Origin: JAUHWS01 sp964571805
GTDB lineage: Bacteria > Patescibacteriota > Gracilibacteria > UM-FILTER-43-11
Length of the DNA stretch: 8,585 bases
Direction of reading: 5' to 3'
Assembly: GCA_964571805.1 (NCBI GenBank)
Contig: CAZNDI010000047.1
Coordinates: forward strand, 1-8,585
Numbering within the stretch: position 1 is the stretch's first letter; each line of letters begins with the position of its first letter. The translations under genes were made by a program, and so were the position numbers. A model generated the notes under the pieces. That model was not told the origin of the DNA, made no database searches, and saw nothing but the letters and a program-made list of their open reading frames with translations. Shown here piece after piece: positions 5,927 through 8,585 of this stretch.

Positions 5927-6814
5927 ATGAGCCCTGAGATAAAACCAAATATAGATTTAATTTCGGCGCGAATTGAGGGGGGAGAAATTCAGCGTTATAA
6001 ATTTACGGTGGAGGCAACAAGACATCGATGCACGGTTGTCTTGGACGGATTAGAAGGCATTTTAGAGGTCAGAAAATCTAGCGATTCGGAAGGCCTACAA
6101 CTCAGTTCAAATCGCCCTGGCATTAAATGGCTTAGTTTTGATGCGGAACCAGGTGAGTATGAAATAGCGATTCAAAATGGAGAAGCTGCATCCGATCACG
6201 AAATTTATGTGGTGGCAGCAAACAGCGAAGCACCGAACATACTTCATGGAAAATTTACACCTCCGCTTGAAGGAATGGCTTTAACCACAGAAGAATATGG
6301 ACACCTGGGGGATCCATGGGGAAACTCGGAAGAGGCACCCTATCTTAAAGGTCCAGAGGGTAGAGAAGATTTTTATAAAAAATATTTTCATCTGGGGGCC
6401 GACTTCATCGCTGCCCCTGGTACTCCTGTTTGTGCTGTGGCGAATGGTAAGGTGGTAAAGGTTGGCCACTCTGGGGACGAATGGGGTTATCATGTGGTGG
6501 TTGAACATTCATTTGAAGGTGAAGATGGAGAGAGTAAAATCATTACCGTTGTCTATGAACACCTACAAGAAGAAGGGCGTCCTGAACTTGGAGCTGAACT
6601 TAAAGCTGGCCAAAAAATCGGTAAAATCTGGGACATGAACGTTCCAGGAGAAGTACCCCACCTCCATCTTTGCGCTCATGAAGGTCAAATGACAACCTCT
6701 TCGGAAGAGGTGATTGGTAGCACGGCGGGAGCAGCACATTTTAGGAAGCTCGCAGTGGGCTTAAAAAGATTCATCAACGTTGCTGATCCTAAGCTCTACA
6801 CCCCATTGTCTTGA
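5927..6814 (+). CDS. M23 (LytM/LAS-fold) peptidase-like protein with PPC-like N-terminal beta domain
   Basis: M23 enzymes are zinc endopeptidases that cut peptidoglycan cross-bridges or stems; some act only as binders. The 295-residue product has the catalytic set: HLGAD (H155 and D159) followed by GTPVCAVANGKVVKVG, then YEHL with H212, then HLH with H247 as third zinc ligand. Residues 15-97 look like a beta-sandwich of the bacterial pre-peptidase C-terminal (PPC) type: GEIQRYKFTVEA, then about 40 residues later PGEYEIAIQNG. No signal peptide or membrane helix is present. An in-frame TAA at 5912-5914 rules out any longer N-terminus, so the protein is either cytoplasmic or exported without a classical signal, which is odd for this family. 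The promoter just upstream suggests a single-gene unit. The fold call is firm; peptidoglycan activity is inferred. Confidence 0.85.
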   Translation: MSPEIKPNIDLISARIEGGEIQRYKFTVEATRHRCTVVLDGLEGILEVRKSSDSEGLQLSSNRPGIKWLSFDAEPGEYEIAIQNGEAASDHEIYVVAANSEAPNILHGKFTPPLEGMALTTEEYGHLGDPWGNSEEAPYLKGPEGREDFYKKYFHLGADFIAAPGTPVCAVANGKVVKVGHSGDEWGYHVVVEHSFEGEDGESKIITVVYEHLQEEGRPELGAELKAGQKIGKIWDMNVPGEVPHLHLCAHEGQMTTSSEEVIGSTAGAAHFRKLAVGLKRFINVADPKLYTPLS

Positions 6815-6980
6815 GCCTTGATTTTTTGCGATCAATGATTTTCTATAATTTTTATTATGGCGTCAAAAGCGGCACGCATTGACCTTTTACAGCCGTGATA
6901 AAAAAATCACACTCATCATAAAATCAAACGAATCATAGTCCCCATAGTGTTTTTTCTGTTCCCCATTTTTCATGACACTG

Positions 6981-6986
6981 TATAAT
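6981..6986 (+). promoter_or_regulatory. Candidate -10 element for the membrane-anchored protein gene
   Basis: A perfect TATAAT lies seven bases after an in-frame ATG (6972) and 61 bases before the ATG at 7047. A transcript beginning near 6993 could not include the 6972 codon, so this element argues for the 7047 start. No good -35 stands at 16-18 bases upstream (the sequence there is GTTCCC or similar), which lowers confidence. Another TATAAT occurs at 6844-6849, with TTGATT 20 bases before it, and could serve as a more distant promoter for the same gene. Confidence 0.4.
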
Positions 6987-7046
6987 GAAGTCATCACAAA
7001 TCAGAGTGATACGAAATATAAACATTTAAAACCTAATGCGATTCAC

Positions 7047-8471
7047 ATGTTCAAAAAATTAATCTTACCGTTTGTAGGCATTCTAGCCATAGGGCTCGTT
7101 ATTTTTGTCCTGGTCAAAACTCAACCCAACAGTGACACCCCCCTGTTCGGAGCCAACAACCAAATCATCGCCATGGAACCGGGAGCGTTTGGATCTCTTT
7201 CGAGCATCGCCTCGGACAGTGGCTTAAAGCCTGACATTAGGGCCACCTCGCCGACTGCCCCCAGCGGTGACATCACAAGCGAAGCGCCCGCTCCAGCTGG
7301 ATCTTTTACCTCTGACCCCTCACCCGATTCCACAATCAGCAATTCAGAGTCAACAGGGACTGTGACCGTAACGCCCGTAGATCAGAAAATGGCTGGCATG
7401 ATTGTGGCTCCTGATGATGTGCCAACGGTTTATAAATATATTTACAAAGGAGAGCCTGTGGCCCTTTCTGAAGCCACAGTGGAGGTTTTAAAACGCCTGC
7501 CTCAAAAAACGAATGCTGAGAGTTTGATGAACCTCATCAAGAACTTTAATTTCGGCTTAGTCGATTTGGCAGGCCTTCAAAACACGGAAGTTCAAAATAT
7601 CACCTTTAAGCAAGACCAAGATAAGGGCTACATCATGGACCTCAATTTTACCGACAGCAGCTTTAACCTTTATCAAAACTGGGAAAAATGGGACTACCCT
7701 GGTGCACAATGTGGAGAGGATACTAAGTGTTACGAAGACACTCGGTTAAAAATGAGTGACATTCCGAGCGATGAAGCGCTTGTTGGTATGGCGGATGCTT
7801 TTTTGCAAGAGTATAAAATCAACCGCGCTGATTACGGAGAGCCTATCATTCAAAAATATTGGGAAAGGGATATGATGATAGCCAAACAAGAGGGTCGACC
7901 GGAGGGGGAGATCTATGTGCCAGACACGATCAACCTTGTTTACCCCATGCTTTTGAGTGGTAAGCCAGTTTCCGATCAATGGGGCAATCCTATGGGGTTG
8001 AATGTAGGGGTGAATATTTTTAATAAGAAAGTGTCGAGTATTAACGGCTTACGGGTGAATCAATTCCAAAGCTCTGCTTACGAAGCCATTACGGATTGGG
8101 CAACGATTGCTGATTATTTGGCGAATGGGGCTTCTTATCCTCCTTATTATTTTGACGGGGTTCAGGCGAAGGTGAAGGAGATTGAAGTGGGAGCACCCGA
8201 GCCTATTTTGATCAATTTGTGGCAATATAAAGAAAATGAAAGTGTGGAATATTTTACCCCTGCCCTTAAATTCCCTATCATTCAACCTGAAGGCGAGTTT
8301 TTCTACCAAGAGAGTGTGATTGTGCCTTTGGCTAAAGAGTTGTTGGCCCAAAATGATGCTGGCAGGCCTATGCCTTATATGAAAGTGATGGAGGATGTCA
8401 CCCCTGTCTCCACTCCCCTTCCCCCTGTAGAACCTTCTCCCTCCTCTACTCCCGCCCTTCCTCGAGGATAA
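7047..8471 (+). CDS. Membrane-anchored, probably surface-exposed protein of unknown function
   Basis: From the ATG at 7047 the product has 474 residues. A short basic start (MFKK) is followed by one hydrophobic helix (about 5-23), a signal anchor or uncleaved signal. Residues 27-115 are a Ser/Thr/Pro/Ala-rich low-complexity linker. A folded region (about 116-436) has mixed strand and helix character and many Trp/Tyr. It contains the only two cysteines (222 and 228, CGEDTKC), which may form a disulfide outside the cell. The tail (450-474) is Pro/Ser-rich (PLPPVEPSPSSTP). I do not recognise the family. The spacing of its two halves loosely recalls tandem cystatin-like domains such as PepSY or YycH/YycI, but I cannot support that by motif. 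An in-frame ATG at 6972 would add 25 polar residues before the anchor; it is disfavoured because TATAAT sits inside that extension. The heptamer element begins 54 bases after the stop. Confidence 0.75.
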   Translation: MFKKLILPFVGILAIGLVIFVLVKTQPNSDTPLFGANNQIIAMEPGAFGSLSSIASDSGLKPDIRATSPTAPSGDITSEAPAPAGSFTSDPSPDSTISNSESTGTVTVTPVDQKMAGMIVAPDDVPTVYKYIYKGEPVALSEATVEVLKRLPQKTNAESLMNLIKNFNFGLVDLAGLQNTEVQNITFKQDQDKGYIMDLNFTDSSFNLYQNWEKWDYPGAQCGEDTKCYEDTRLKMSDIPSDEALVGMADAFLQEYKINRADYGEPIIQKYWERDMMIAKQEGRPEGEIYVPDTINLVYPMLLSGKPVSDQWGNPMGLNVGVNIFNKKVSSINGLRVNQFQSSAYEAITDWATIADYLANGASYPPYYFDGVQAKVKEIEVGAPEPILINLWQYKENESVEYFTPALKFPIIQPEGEFFYQESVIVPLAKELLAQNDAGRPMPYMKVMEDVTPVSTPLPPVEPSPSSTPALPRG

Positions 8472-8525
8472 TTAGCTTACGCACTCTTTGGGATGAATTC
8501 TGTGTAATGACACCACTTTTTATAA

Positions 8526-8585
8526 GCGGAGAGCGAAGAGCGTGGAGCGGTGAGCTTGCTGCAATTTCAAATTCGGATTAGCTCT
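8526..8585. repeat. Heptamer-repeat element, second copy (truncated by window end)
   Basis: Four tandem heptamers, GCGGAGA (8526-8532), GCGAAGA (8533-8539), GCGTGGA (8540-8546) and GCGGTGA (8547-8553), are followed by GC and a core containing TGCTGC, ATTTCAAATT and TTAGCTCT (8557-8585). That 29-base core matches the core of the copy at 3956-3984 at 24 positions in the same orientation. The window ends exactly where the first copy starts its inverted CCGCTCA arm. The element lies in the gap downstream of the membrane-anchored protein gene. Confidence 0.8.

Noticed and set aside
6812..6814. Alternative genetic code with TGA as glycine (as in some CPR lineages)
   Set aside because: The M23 and DedA-like genes end naturally at TGA after complete domains, and reading through gives no family-like extension, so the standard code fits.
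6857..6898. Short 13-codon open frame before the membrane-anchored protein gene
   Set aside because: Too short, no ribosome site and no recognisable peptide. A leader peptide role cannot be supported.
6895..6910. GTGAT/ATCAC inverted repeat with an A-rich loop
   Set aside because: Five-base arms in an AT-rich gap are expected by chance and there is no T-run or link to a gene start.
8049..8351. 100-codon open frame on the minus strand inside the last gene
   Set aside because: It is antisense to the membrane-anchored protein gene, with no promoter or motif; it is best explained as a shadow of the coding strand.
8502..8521. Terminator after the last gene: GTGT/ACAC hairpin followed by CAC and five T
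   Set aside because: The stem is only four base pairs and is separated from the T-run by three bases; too weak to call.

Overview
The window is bacterial, moderately AT-rich, densely coding and uses the standard code (TGA is a true stop in at least two genes). Nearly every recognisable gene concerns the cell envelope: a MurJ-type lipid II flippase, a DedA/VTT membrane protein, two glycosyltransferases (GT4 and GT2), a large PAP2 phosphatase with an LssY-like C-terminal domain, an M23 (LytM-fold) metallopeptidase-like protein, and a membrane-anchored protein of unknown function. Compact genes, few Shine-Dalgarno sites and deviating family signatures are compatible with a candidate-phyla (CPR/Patescibacteria-like) or other poorly sampled lineage. 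That is an impression, not a demonstration; no marker gene is present.

Layout. Positions 1-108 hold the 3' end of an unidentified gene on the plus strand. It is followed by a tight plus-strand run: murJ (140-1525), dedA-like (1535-2137) and a GT4 glycosyltransferase (2134-3141). The last pair overlaps by four bases (ATGA) just after two in-phase A_AAA_AAG slippery heptamers. A convergent minus-strand GT2 gene (3163-3837) ends 21 bases past the GT4 stop. Between it and the next minus-strand gene, PAP2-LssY (4076-5824), lies an unusual intergenic element of heptamer repeats arranged as an imperfect inverted repeat (3912-4027). A roughly 100-bp divergent promoter region (5825-5926) separates PAP2 from the plus-strand M23 gene (5927-6814). 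The final gene (7047-8471) encodes an N-terminally anchored, probably surface-exposed protein. After it a second copy of the heptamer element begins (8526) and is cut by the window edge.

How the genes may work together (inference). MurJ moves lipid-linked peptidoglycan precursor outward. DedA and PAP2 proteins elsewhere act on recycling of the undecaprenyl carrier or other lipid phosphates. The two glycosyltransferases may glycosylate a lipid or envelope polymer, and the M23 protein may cut or bind peptidoglycan. The non-coding observation most worth following is the heptamer element: two copies share a conserved central core and a GCGnnGA unit whose two middle bases vary. Other points of interest are the possible frameshift signal at the dedA/GT4 junction, the PAP2 fusion, and the M23 protein without a signal peptide.
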